This document shows, piece by piece, positions 1 through 8,842 of a stretch of DNA of 64,000 bases (the stretch's first letter is position 1; the number at the start of each line of letters is the position of its first letter). The stretch spans positions 1-64,000 of the forward strand of contig MU119458.1 in NCBI GenBank assembly GCA_014904845.1, read 5' to 3'. This stretch comes from Acephala macrosclerotiorum. Lineage: Eukaryota > Ascomycota > Leotiomycetes > Helotiales > Mollisiaceae. The translations under genes and the position numbers were made by a program. The notes under the pieces are model-generated. The model worked only from the letters and a program-made list of their open reading frames with translations, made no database searches and was not told the DNA's origin.

Positions 1-222
1 TATTGGCCAGAGTTGGCTCGAATGGCCTTTGATTTTATGGCGATACCGGCGATGAGCTCGGAATGTGAACGTGTCTTCTCTTCTTGTTCTAAAATGACAA
101 CCCCAGAGAGTTCTAGGTTGTCAGAAAAGCTATTGTGGCATCAAGAGTGTTTGAATAATTGGCAGAGAAGAGGAGCAATTCGTATAGCAGCCGCTGCTAA
201 TGCTGTAATCTTAGATCTATGA
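1..222 (+). mobile_element. hAT-family transposase, C-terminal fragment
   Basis: The reading frame is open from base 1, so the gene starts outside the window, and it stops at 220-222. About 73 residues remain. They contain the hAT dimerisation-domain signature: AFDFMAIPAMSSECERVFSS, then SRLSEKLLWHQECLNNW. This domain lies at the C terminus of hAT transposases and mediates transposase multimerisation. No stop or frameshift is seen in this fragment, so the element may be young, but the catalytic part and the 5' terminus cannot be inspected. The following 120 bp is rich in palindromic TGATCAG-type motifs, as expected for subterminal transposase-binding sequence. Which hAT subfamily it is cannot be judged from this fragment. 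Confidence 0.85.
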
Positions 223-345
223 AATTTATATCTTCACTTTGAACTGATCAGTAGCTGATCAGTTGATCAGTTTCAGTCAATCAGTTGAGCCCTTTGTGAT
301 CAGTCATTCAGTTGAGGGTTTACCCTCAACTGATGACTGACTGAC
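223..345. repeat. Subterminal palindromes of the hAT element
   Basis: The stretch holds clustered TGATCAG/CAGTTGA motifs, including a perfect palindrome at 243-252 (ACTGATCAGT). A long hairpin at 299-340 has an 11-bp perfect stem (CAGTTGAGGGT at 309-319 against its complement at 322-332, 2-nt loop), extended by 8 bp after one bulged base. A GACT/GACTGA run follows. This fits the 3' subterminal region of the adjacent hAT element. The terminal inverted repeat and the 8-bp target duplication cannot be confirmed without the left end. Confidence 0.5.
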
Positions 346-1229
346 TGACTGATTGGATTCTCTGCATATACAGACCATTTACCAGTACACGTACAACGTA
401 TCATAAAGTGTACCTCTATCAACTGTTTCAACTCTTGCAAGGTATGTTTTGTCTTCAATGTTTCACCAACCTCTCAAGCTTGTCAAACTTCGCATGTGTC
501 TGACCCTCAAGAATGGCACACTGTGCAAGCATAGAGGCCTCAGAAGCCCGGTTCCCATGGCATTTCCACAAATATGCTACTGGTGCTGCCACTCTTTTCT
601 GGTCTTTCAAGTCAACGGCAGGAAGAGAGTTCAAGCCACTAAATTTATCCCACGAGATGCCGCAGCTGCAGGAGACTTCCTAGATGCCACCTGTACATAT
701 GTCATCCATCAATATCTCGCCTTGACAAAGATTCAAGGTCCAGGTAGGAGGAGGCATGATTATGACTCGCTCCTCCTTCCTGATGATGGTTGTTTGAGGA
801 ATCGGTACGGGATCCACGTCGTTGAATTCTCAAGATGAGAAGCACATGGACCATTCTTTCTTGATCTCATTACGCCTAGGCGCACAGCGGAATAGCCTAG
901 AGAGCGAGATGCTTTCTTCTCCCTAGCTCGTTCTTCGCCCGGAACACGTCCTCGATCAGAAGCGGGGCTGCCAAAGCCCGCACTCGTATAGCCCGACCGA
1001 CGTTGAGAGGATGACAGCTCACGGTGGATGGGCCCTCTGGCTTGCATCATTCGCTGGTACTTCACTGTCATTGTCCTCACAGCCCCTCTACTCGTACCCT
1101 CCGAACTCGACAACATATCCGGAAGTTCAGGTAAGACTAGCACAGGTTTTGTCGAGAACTCGCTCATCAAGGTAATGATAACATGTTGTAGGCGGATTAC
1201 ATTTCGGCTCTTGTTTGCGCTGGACACGA
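346..1229. other. Interval with no supportable gene
   Basis: The longest plus-strand frame (449-838, 129 aa) and the opposing minus frames have no recognisable domain, no signal peptide and no clean intron signals. I do not call a gene here. The sequence is of moderate GC content and may be the decayed continuation of the gene remnant that ends at 1230. Confidence 0.4.
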
Positions 1230-1510
1230 TCACCAATTATAGTCCTTAGGATCTCCATTGGGGGGCTGTCTACCATTACCAACCGCGAAGGATCGCCCCA
1301 GCCTCGCGAAATGCGCATTGTATTCTTCCTGCGCCTTTGTCTCTCCACGCTCGAGTGATCGTTCTAGCCTCTGGTTCTGCGAATTTTGTGTTCTCTTTTC
1401 TTGACGCGCCATGATCGATAGAGTGTCACCAAGGCATTTAAGGCTGATATGATACCCGCGACAGCTGCGACGATTTTGAGGCTGGACACCGAGGCTGTGG
1501 AGCCCCGAGG
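1230..1510 (-). pseudogene. Frameshifted remnant of a fungal membrane-anchored hypothetical protein
   Basis: Two minus-strand frames carry consecutive parts of one protein-like sequence. The upstream frame (about 1510 to 1364) encodes a hydrophobic helix, VSSLKIVAAVAGIISALNAL, followed by VTLYRSW and a basic stretch. The downstream frame (from about 1412 to 1230) encodes RQEKRTQNSQNQRLERSLE, then EYNAHFARLGRSFAVGNG. A helix followed by a basic, coiled charged tail is a layout I associate with fungal hypothetical proteins whose helix resembles a transmembrane segment. The switch of frame lies near 1380-1412, with no room for an intron, so a small indel is the simplest explanation. The N-terminal part of the gene may lie within 1510-2040, where I see no clear exon. 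A sequencing error remains possible. Confidence 0.4.
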
Positions 1511-3058
1511 ATAGATCTGAAATGTGTCGAACGAGTCGGGCTGAGGGAAGCTCCAGGTAATCTGCTAAGCAGATGAAGTAGGCGAGGTGAGGTTCGGGAA
1601 GAGAGGCTGTCAAGAACGGAGAGGTGTTATCGAGATAGCAAGTTTAATGAAGCTGCAGAGGGAACAGTTCAGCCCCAATCCCACGCGTCGACCTTTGCTT
1701 TGCCAGCCTCAGCCACAAGTTCACCCCTCAAAGAGATCCCTACATATGCTCAAGGCTGTGCTCGAGTTTGTCCTTGTCATGATGCGGTTGCGAAAAGGCC
1801 CGAAGAGGAAAGACCAACTCGGCAGTAGATGAGCTCTCGAAGGGAGCTATTGCACTTGGTGCCATAGTGCTCTCGAGGTAGATAAACTGTAGGATCGATT
1901 CGTCTACTGCTATGAGCTGCGTACGGTATCGGAAGTCTGTTCGACAGTATCGCGAAGTCGCTGGCAGGAGAAATCGAGGTTGTTGTATTCTGTCTAGAAT
2001 CGAGTTTCGTGACTCATCTCCAACCCTATGCTGACACATCGAGCTTCGTTGTCAATTCTCAAAGTTTGGTATGATCGAGATAGAACGCAAGGCGGTATGT
2101 TGTAGTCGTAAGGGATGGGGATTGAACGTAAGATTACAATGTCGCACACTTTGCGCCGCCAACTTTAGTCACAACTTACTATGACCTTACATTGCTGCAG
2201 ATAGCACATCGCATCTTCTGCAACAACGTGCTCGAGGCTTCCCCATCTTCAACGCAGACACGATTGAGAGTAGAGTCCAGGAAGAATGTTCTTTGGGGTT
2301 TCGATGGCGTTGGCCGCAATTCGAGTGAAAAGCTTCTTCTAGCTTCGGAGAGTGTTTTACTTGTGGTATAGTCTAGGTCTTACTTAAAGATAAGCAATAG
2401 CCTCTCAACCATTGGCTCACAACCACTCCCTGCAAACATCAATCAATTTAAGCTTCAAATCCCCTCCGACATCCAGCCGCCTCGAATTCTTCATCGTAAA
2501 GCGGGTCGCCCCATCTCCACCATTTACGAGCCAACACCTCGGCAGGGCCTCCTCATTAAGCTTTCCTACCCCACATAGCGCTAGGAAGCAAGCCACAAGT
2601 AGCCATCAGCCCCCCTTTTACTCCACCACACCCCATATATGACCCCGTTCCCCTCTCGCCAAACCTCTCAGAAGCAGCCGATAAAGCAAACGATGGTAAG
2701 GCGGGGTATGAGTGGAGAACATTGCGACTTGCAACAAAGATTTGTTTTTTGGGTCGTGGAGGGGGTTTGGGTGGAGATGGGAGGAGATGGTTGGAAGGTT
2801 GGATTTTTGGGCGTTGTTTGAAGGGGTAGACTAAGGTAAGGGTGAGAAGGCAAGCACGTGCGTGCGTCTGCAGATATGCCACGGGGGCGGGATGGAATGA
2901 GGATTGAGGTGTGGAGAACGGATTGGTTTCATCCGTGAGATATCGAAGAGTTTTCTGCGCCAAGAGTTGGGCGCCGAATGTTAGCAGTAATATTGAGCCT
3001 CCAGCGAGGAAGAGAGGGGATGCGAGTCGTGAGTTCCATTGAAGGCTGAGATGGACTG
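1511..3058. other. Intergenic, low-complexity polypurine/polypyrimidine stretches
   Basis: No convincing gene. From about 2450 to 2900 the DNA alternates between C/T-rich and G/A-rich tracts, which creates long but meaningless open frames on both strands. The part adjoining 3059 is downstream of the Zn2Cys6 regulator and should hold its 3' UTR. Confidence 0.5.
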
Positions 3059-5227
3059 CTAATCGTAAAGCATTCCCAATTGACCTTGGACCTGGAGAAA
3101 AGCAGCAAGTTGAGCTTCGATGTCGTCCGGTGGAGTGTTCTGAGAATAAAGCCCTGAAGCAAAAGCTTGCTGATGATCCCACGCGAAAGGCTCGACTGGT
3201 GCTGCTACGCCATGAGCATGCAGCTCTCCCATTCGTCGTGACGCTTCATGATTCAGCAGATCGGCGAATACCTGATCTCGTCCAGATCCAATATTACCCA
3301 TTGCCAGACCATGACTGTCCAGCTGATGTTCCGCTCCGGGCAACGCCTCCTCCGATGCAGGCTCCGACCGTGATCCAGAAGAATGCTCCTCCCGAATCAT
3401 AGAAGCCCTTTGATCAAGCGCCTGCCTCCACTTCCTCGCCAACGGCCACGCATGCTGCAAATCCGTCAACACCTCGAGACTTTTGTTCACAATATCTCCC
3501 ACCCCGTCAGCCAGCCTCGGACAGATCTCCGGCCGTCTCCAGAGATGATTCGCCAGACTCCCGCAAACATACACACAGAAAACAATCATAGCCGGAAACC
3601 CCTGCTGCGGACTTCTCAAACTGAAAAACGCATCGATCTGTTCATGCAGCGCAAGAACATTCTCGAATAATTCGGACGACATATTAATCCAGAAATTCTC
3701 TGGAGCGCTATTGTTGGCGTCTTTGTGGATGATGCTGTCGATGAACGTTCGTCTCAAGATGATGTTGCTGAGACGAATGACCATTACGACGGAGAGGTAG
3801 GCGAGATCGAGACCCTCTGCTTTGTAGCCGCGGAAATTCCAGATGGACCATTTGTGTTGGGATGGGAGATGCTCTTCCCAGACTTGGAGGGAGATGAGGA
3901 GGGTTGCGTAGTCGCTGCGGTTGTCCCAGGGGTTGAATAGTTCGCCTGCTTGTCGGTCGCCGTTTGTGACTGCTTGTCTGGCGACTTGGCCCCAGAGGTT
4001 GTGGGCTTGGATGAGAGTCGCGAAGAGAGATCGAGAGGAGGTGTGGACTGTGTCTGGCTTTCTGACAGCAGCCAAAGTCCCGGCCAAGGCGGTCCGCTCT
4101 CGAGGTACGATCCCAAATGCAAAGTCTCTTTCCTCGCAAGGTAGGAGGGTCGTGATGTCGCTCAAGGAGAACGAGGTTGGAGTCGTATAACCGGAATGGA
4201 GGTTATCCTGACTCTCCAGCATCCAGAATGTCCTCCTCGCCATCTCTGCATTGATGACATCCTCGGCTGTATAGTTCTCAGGCAAGTCATATGTTTCTTC
4301 TCGATGCAGTCTCAGCATCCCGGCCATTCGCACAGCAATACCCATGTGGATGTTGCTTGAAGTCTTGTCTCCTTTGCCCCATTCAGCAATAGCCAAGAGG
4401 AAGAATCCTTGGGCACGGTCTAAGGTCGGTGTGTACATTTCTTCCATTACTAGTCCAGCAGCACGGTCCATGAAGACCTCTGCTGCTTTGAGACCATCGC
4501 CATATCGGGCGATGAGGCTTGGTGTAAAGCGAGCAGATACGCTAAGGATACCTAGGAGGTAGAAGACATTGATCGATGACCTGCTGTTTGCTAGCTGTTC
4601 CAGAAAGAGTGCTTTTGGGATGAATCCGAGCTGGAAGAAAGAGGTCCCGAAGGCTTTGACAGCCTCGACGACCTCATTGTGAGGTGGTAATAGATTCCAG
4701 CGGTCCGTGGGAGGCGGTGTCGGATTGAGCAATAGCTTGTTCGAGGTTGCCGTTGCTGTCCTCGAGCCCAACGGCGATGATATTGACCCTGATGCCGAAT
4801 TATGCCTTGTCGATATCTCGTCTGGAAGCAGTGTATCTTTCCTCCTTCGGTACTCCCGATCCAAATCCGGCTCACCTCTCGCCGGAAACCTACACTGCTG
4901 CGCAATCGAGAACCCAGACTCTCGGCACCCCAAACAAGGAGCCTGCCCATCCTCATGGAGACACTTCTTCCTCAGCCGCCGGCACCGTTTGCAAGCTATT
5001 CGTGCTCTTTTCTTCTCAGGTTGCCGACCTGCGGAGGACTCGTAATTGGGACCAGCCGGCCGTGGGTCTGGATCAGAAATTGGCGGCGATGCGCCATCCA
5101 TGATGACATCACAGGTCATAGTTCCGGCAGCGCGAACTCCGACGATGTTGTCGGGAGATTTTGCGGCAATTATGGGGTGTGGTTGAGATGTTGCCGGCCG
5201 AGAAGCGGCAACCTCGTCGCGAGTCAT
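3059..5227 (-). CDS. Zn2Cys6 transcription factor with fungal-specific middle homology domain
   Basis: Single-exon ORF of 722 aa. The binuclear zinc cluster is at residues 79-112 (C79, C82, C89, C98, C101, C112), preceded by a basic stretch and followed by CRFPARGEPDLDREYRRRK. From about residue 190 to 560 lies a fungal_trans-type domain, including ARRTFWMLESQDNLHSGYT and a hydrophobic helix AMIVFCVYVCGSLANHLW. The C-terminal tail is acidic and Gln-rich. Such proteins bind CGG-type half-sites as nuclear regulators of pathway genes. The first ATG is used here, but Met37 (5119) is also possible. In that case three CGGCAA/TTGCCG half-sites (5164-5211) would be promoter rather than coding sequence. 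Position at the edge of the 3-16.6 kb catabolic block suggests it regulates that block; this is inference. Confidence 0.9.
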   Translation of the reverse strand: MTRDEVAASRPATSQPHPIIAAKSPDNIVGVRAAGTMTCDVIMDGASPPISDPDPRPAGPNYESSAGRQPEKKRARIACKRCRRLRKKCLHEDGQAPCLGCRESGFSIAQQCRFPARGEPDLDREYRRRKDTLLPDEISTRHNSASGSISSPLGSRTATATSNKLLLNPTPPPTDRWNLLPPHNEVVEAVKAFGTSFFQLGFIPKALFLEQLANSRSSINVFYLLGILSVSARFTPSLIARYGDGLKAAEVFMDRAAGLVMEEMYTPTLDRAQGFFLLAIAEWGKGDKTSSNIHMGIAVRMAGMLRLHREETYDLPENYTAEDVINAEMARRTFWMLESQDNLHSGYTTPTSFSLSDITTLLPCEERDFAFGIVPRERTALAGTLAAVRKPDTVHTSSRSLFATLIQAHNLWGQVARQAVTNGDRQAGELFNPWDNRSDYATLLISLQVWEEHLPSQHKWSIWNFRGYKAEGLDLAYLSVVMVIRLSNIILRRTFIDSIIHKDANNSAPENFWINMSSELFENVLALHEQIDAFFSLRSPQQGFPAMIVFCVYVCGSLANHLWRRPEICPRLADGVGDIVNKSLEVLTDLQHAWPLARKWRQALDQRASMIREEHSSGSRSEPASEEALPGAEHQLDSHGLAMGNIGSGRDQVFADLLNHEASRRMGELHAHGVAAPVEPFAWDHQQAFASGLYSQNTPPDDIEAQLAAFLQVQGQLGMLYD
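5164..5211. promoter_or_regulatory. CGGCAA half-site cluster at the 5' end of the Zn2Cys6 gene
   Basis: CGGCAA at 5164-5169, TTGCCG at 5191-5196 and CGGCAA at 5206-5211 lie close together. The last two form an inverted pair with a 9-bp spacer. They match the half-sites clustered in the P450/dioxygenase promoter and paired in the amidohydrolase/hydrolase promoter. They overlap codons 6-22 if the first ATG is used and would be upstream if Met37 is the start. An autoregulatory site is an inference. Confidence 0.35.
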
Positions 5228-5521
5228 GAGTGGGGAAGCGATAAGGACATCGGAATTCAGCGATCATCCATGAGCCTCATTCCCTCCGAAAGGCGTCCCA
5301 ATGACTCGGTTCTCGGTATCAAGAATAGAGAGAGTATTTGTAAAGAGCAAAGAGCAATTCCTTTGCTTTAGAAACGTTTGGTGATCGTGACTACAAGCGA
5401 GTCTTGCCCCTGACTGCCCTAAATGACAAACGAAATCCACTTCACCGGCACAAAAGATGCCCCCGAATAAATACCGAAGATAAAAAGCTTTAAAAAAGAA
5501 TCTTTCAAAGGAAGAATGCGC
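5228..5521. other. Upstream region of the Zn2Cys6 regulator
   Basis: No gene. The interval separates the regulator start from the tRNA terminator and should hold the regulator promoter and 5' UTR. I see no distinctive motif here beyond the half-site cluster listed separately. Confidence 0.4.
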
Positions 5522-5531
5522 AAAAAAAAAA
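5522..5531 (-). terminator. RNA polymerase III oligo(T) terminator of tRNA-Ala
   Basis: Ten consecutive T residues on the minus strand begin two bases after the tRNA discriminator base. This is the canonical Pol III termination signal. It supports the tRNA being, or having been, a Pol III transcription unit. Confidence 0.8.
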
Positions 5532-5554
5532 GTGGACGCGCTGGGAATCGAACC

Positions 5555-5606
5555 CTAAAGTTTCAGATTAGAACGAGTTGTTGGAGTTGAAGTCGAAGTT
5601 GCTTAC
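5555..5606 (-). other. mRNA-type intron in the T stem of tRNA-Ala
   Basis: 52 nt, 5' GTAAGC, branch-site candidate TTCTAATC, 3' CTTTAG, with a pyrimidine-rich middle. It splits the T stem after CTG. Exact removal restores the five-pair stem CTGGG/CCCAG. Size and signals match the protein-gene introns in this window. Confidence 0.8.
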
Positions 5607-5661
5607 CAGGACCTTTCCCAGACTAGATGTCATCCTAAGATGCTAAGGGAAAATTATACCA

Positions 5662-5711
5662 CTGGAGAACTGTTAGATGCGGAATCCGGTACAAATGTAT
5701 TAGAATCGTAC
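5662..5711 (-). other. mRNA-type intron in the D loop of tRNA-Ala
   Basis: 50 nt, 5' GTACGA, branch-site candidate ATCTAACAG, 3' TCTCCAG. It is inserted after TTTAG, so the flanking exon also ends in AG, as in a classical AG|GT proto-splice site. Removal joins TTTAG to TGGTATAAT and recreates a normal D loop with the conserved GG. Confidence 0.8.
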
Positions 5712-5726
5712 CTAAACCACGCGCCC

Positions 5727-6605
5727 CTTTGATTGGTTGTTGGGGAGGCAGTGTTTATTTAAATCTATAAAGAGGTAATAGAAGTTGTCACAAGCTAAGA
5801 TCAGATGAAAAATAGCCTCGCCCCAGGGCAGTGTCGCTACAGTTTAGGGGTTTCAGAGGCCGACTCGCTAAAACTTCAGGCTTCATTAGCGTTGTCCAGA
5901 GCTTCACTCTCCCATCACATTTCCACTACAACCCAAGATCTCAATACAGATCAGGTTAATTATAGGAGTTTGATACTGAGGAGGGAAGAGGGGGAGAATG
6001 TTTGCACAGCGACGGCTTTGAGTAGTAGTCATGGTATGTTTCTGCTTTCCGACACCCGGCTGATGTTTGTTGCGAGAAAGGAGACTGAGCTGATGGCATT
6101 TCAGGAGCGGTGAGGTCGGAAAATCAGTTCTATGGTTTTGGACAGGTTTGTGCTAATGCTTGCGATATCACTTTGAGAAAGTCGATTGCTCTTCAGGACG
6201 TACCGTACGAGAAATTAGAGAAGTGATTGCTTGAGCATGTGAATGATTCTTGATGTGAGTAAAGTCGGGGCACCAGAGTTCCCGCCTAAATAATCTATTA
6301 AGCATTAAAAAGGGTAGCGACATCGAGTACTGAACTCTCAGCAGGTTTCGAAAGAATCTAAAAGGCAGTCTTCTCATGCCACTTAGAATCACGTGCTTCG
6401 GGAAAACCGTGAATGCAACGTCAAAGATCATGTGTTTGAGTTGGGGGTGGCCTTAGTCCTCTAGGTGCTCGTTGGACCCTTGAGTCATTCTGATGTACAC
6501 ACTCTAGAGCACTGCCAAGATGAGCTCACTGCCATCTCATTTCATTCATCGCCCTCCACGGAGTCTCATCTGCCTCATCTTTCCTCGATCGCTTCCCTAG
6601 CTTTT
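5727..6605. other. Interval between tRNA-Ala and P450, no supportable gene
   Basis: Two frames of about 90-100 codons (5805-6113 plus, 6168-6431 minus) show no domain, signal peptide or conserved composition. The right part should be the 3' UTR of the P450 gene. Nothing else is recognised. Confidence 0.45.
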
Positions 6606-8318
6606 TCATATACCATCATAAAGTCTCTTCACCTTTTCGGATCTTGGAATGAGCGAGCAGTCAAAAGACTCAGGTTTGCTGGGAAATGGTTAGTGGAGGT
6701 CAGCAACGACCACGCATCAGGCGAGTTCACTTACCTCGATAGTCCCACGGTTAGTTTCATCTTTGGAGGGATATCCTTTCCATCGGGTCCAGTGACAGGT
6801 CTGAGCTCAAAAGTCGTAAGCATATGCGACATGAAAATATAGACCCCAGCGAGAGCAAGATGGCGACCAAGACACACTCTCCGGCCAAATCCAAAAGGCC
6901 CTTCTGGAAGAGGCTCGCCGAGACCTCCTTTCTCCTTTGGTGCGTATCGATCTGGGTTGAAGACGTCTGGATTCGAATATACTCTCTCGTCGTGTGTCAT
7001 TGCTTGTGCGTTGGCATAGACGACTGATCCTTTTGGGATCAACATATCCCCATAAACGTCGTCTTCCAGCACGGCATGGGGAACTCCCAAAGGTGAGAGT
7101 GGTACGCATCTCGTCGTCTCTTCGATGACATACTCCAGATATGTCAGGCTAGGCCGATCCTCGAACGTCGGTAACCTGTCACCTCCCGTGACTTCATCAA
7201 TCTCATCTCTGACTTTCTTCTGTACCTCCGGATACAGAATCAAGTACAGAATACAGACAACGATCGTAGACCAGGTAGTGTTCCCACCAGCAATCGAAAT
7301 CGCTCCCGCAGCCCCTTTGATATCGGCAAGCGTCATCTCATTTTTCTTTCCCTCTTCCAAATTCTTAAAGAACCGCTCATAATGCATCTTCATAAAGCTC
7401 GCCTCACCTGCCTTCCCGGCTTTAATCTCGGGCTCAGTAGCCGCCCATGGCGCATCATGCAATCTCTGAATCGCGGACTTCGAATCCCTCGCATGCTGCA
7501 ACTCCGGCGAACCAACCAACCAAGCAGGAAAATGTCTCAGAAACGGAAAGAAGTCCACAATCGTCCCAGCTGGAGTACCGCCGTTTCCAGTGGCATTGTC
7601 AGCATCGATCGCCATCTCAATGTAAGGATCGTCTTTGTGCTCGATTTTGACTCCGAAGCCGATTCGCATCACGATACCAGATGAGAAACTTCGAGCGATA
7701 TCTTCCCAGTCTTTTGGCTGAGAGAGGATTTGACGACATGCTCGGCGAGCTTCTTCGAGCTGGATGGCTCGGTAGGGTTTACATGCTGTTGGGGTAAATG
7801 ACTGTTGGAGAAGCTTGCGGTGGAGTTTGAATCGAGGACCCCATCGAAGGAAGGTGAGGGTAATACCCCACCCCATTCTGTGAAGGTTAGGTATCATATG
7901 GTGGGGAGAAAGAGGTTGTTTACTCACACTTCGAAGAGGACGAATCGAGGTCGGTCTGCATAGTTCGCTCCGCGTTTGTCAAGCAGTTCGTGAGCTACTT
8001 TGACGCTGTTGATCACGATGATCGGACGTCCGAGGACATTCAGATATAGAATATCAGAGCCTGAAATGTGTCAGTATCAATCTTCTCACGCGCCCATGAA
8101 GAGTTCTTACCATACTGCTTGCCCCATTCAATGTACTTTTGCTCGGGATTGAGCGCTGGAATGAGCCGAAAGTGACCAATCAGAGGTTCACCTGGAGGTC
8201 CTGGTGGTAGAGGATACGGACTCCGCTTTCTCGACTTCAGACTCCATATAACAAAGCTACCGAGCAGGAGGAAGACACCGAAAAGAGCACTCGGATGGCT
8301 GTACGTAAACGAATGCAT
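6606..8318 (-). CDS. Cytochrome P450 monooxygenase
   Basis: Four exons: 8318-8111, 8060-7928, 7877-6735, 6678-6606 (518 aa). All junctions are GT-AG and keep frame. The N-terminal hydrophobic anchor (ALFGVFLLLGSFVIWSL) is followed by a PYPLPPGPPGEP hinge, so this is a microsomal ER enzyme needing a P450 reductase. The I helix reads AGGNTTWST, with Asn where an acid is usual, the K helix EETTR (ExxR), and the haem-thiolate loop FGFGRRVCLG. The general layout (PPGPPGEPLIGH, haem loop, SKPESFDCSLIPRSE tail) resembles OrdA-like fungal P450s rather than the phenylacetate hydroxylases, but I cannot assign a CYP family or substrate. Met at 8318 is preferred over the in-frame ATG at 8360 because it sits just before the anchor. 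It is divergent from the dioxygenase gene across a 524-bp promoter rich in CGGCAA sites. Confidence 0.92.
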
Positions 8319-8842
8319 CGTGGAGAAATTGACGAATATGTCGCAACGACAGATCTCCAACTCTCAGAATCGCAGATTTGACTTCAAATCTTCTGTGCGG
8401 TCATGAATGTATCATTACTAAACGATCGTCTCTCATGCACTGCCAACGAAGGCTCGTGCTCCGTCACATCGTGACTACGTGAGGCTGGTGTGTAACGGCA
8501 AGGTTGGATGGCAAGATTGCCGGTAAGATTGAGGGGAAGCGGCAAGCCCTTATCAGCGATCTTATCGGCGGGGCACGCACGGCAAAATAAGGGGCGATCC
8601 ACTAAGCGACGCCCTGAAAGTCTCTACAGGGATGCTTTGCCGCTGGCCGGCAATTCTGATCACGATGATGTTTGCACCCGCGAACATCTGACGGCCGATG
8701 GTATGCGTATACAAGAGGATACTTCAACCAGAATTTGAGCCATTGAGGACAATTGCAACACTCTCGAACAACTTTCCTTGCGACGGCAAATGACTGTTGA
8801 CCTTCGTTGAATATGCCAGCAAGTCCGAATTCTCTGATGTGT
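8319..8842. promoter_or_regulatory. Bidirectional P450/dioxygenase promoter with CGGCAA array and 17-bp palindrome
   Basis: Seven copies of the hexamer CGGCAA or its complement occur within 294 bp (8496, 8517, 8540, 8580, 8637, 8648, 8784). Two form TTGCCG-CTGGC-CGGCAA at 8637-8653, 190 bp before the dioxygenase ATG and 319 bp before the P450 ATG. The same palindrome with one spacer change lies at 15163-15179. CCG(N5)CGG symmetry is typical of Zn2Cys6 dimer sites. Two GATA-type motifs (CTTATCAG at 8549, CTTATCGG at 8561) would suit nitrogen or carbon control by AreA-like factors. Binding is inferred. Confidence 0.6.

Larger units (their letters stand above)
5533..5726 (-). tRNA. tRNA-Ala(AGC) with one canonical intron and two GT-AG, mRNA-type introns
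   Basis: Removing three segments leaves a 72-nt tRNA: exons 5726-5712, 5661-5641, 5620-5607 and 5554-5533. The acceptor stem pairs all seven positions (GGGCGCG with CGCGTCC), including G3:U70, the alanine identity pair, and the discriminator is A. The anticodon stem is TTCCC/GGGAA, the loop holds U33 and anticodon AGC at 5644-5642, the T stem is CTGGG/CCCAG and the T loop TTCGATT. A 20-nt intron at the canonical 37/38 site is 5640-5621. Two further insertions split the D loop (5711-5662, 50 nt) and the T stem (5606-5555, 52 nt). Each starts GTACG or GTAAG, carries CTAAC or CTAAT 10-15 nt before the end, and ends CAG or TAG. Box B stays intact; box A is interrupted. The fold works only if both segments are removed exactly at these GT-AG borders. 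A pseudogene is the main alternative. Confidence 0.85.

Noticed and set aside
3708..5371. Long frames opposite the Zn2Cys6 gene (for example 4707-5371 plus and 3708-4139 minus)
   Set aside because: They overlap a coherent 722-aa protein with a zinc cluster and middle homology domain, and have no domains of their own.
5533..5726. The extra tRNA segments as archaeal-type or permuted tRNA introns, or as two unrelated tRNA halves
   Set aside because: Both segments carry donor, branch and acceptor signals of fungal mRNA introns at normal spacing, and all four exon pieces lie in order and give one complete cloverleaf.
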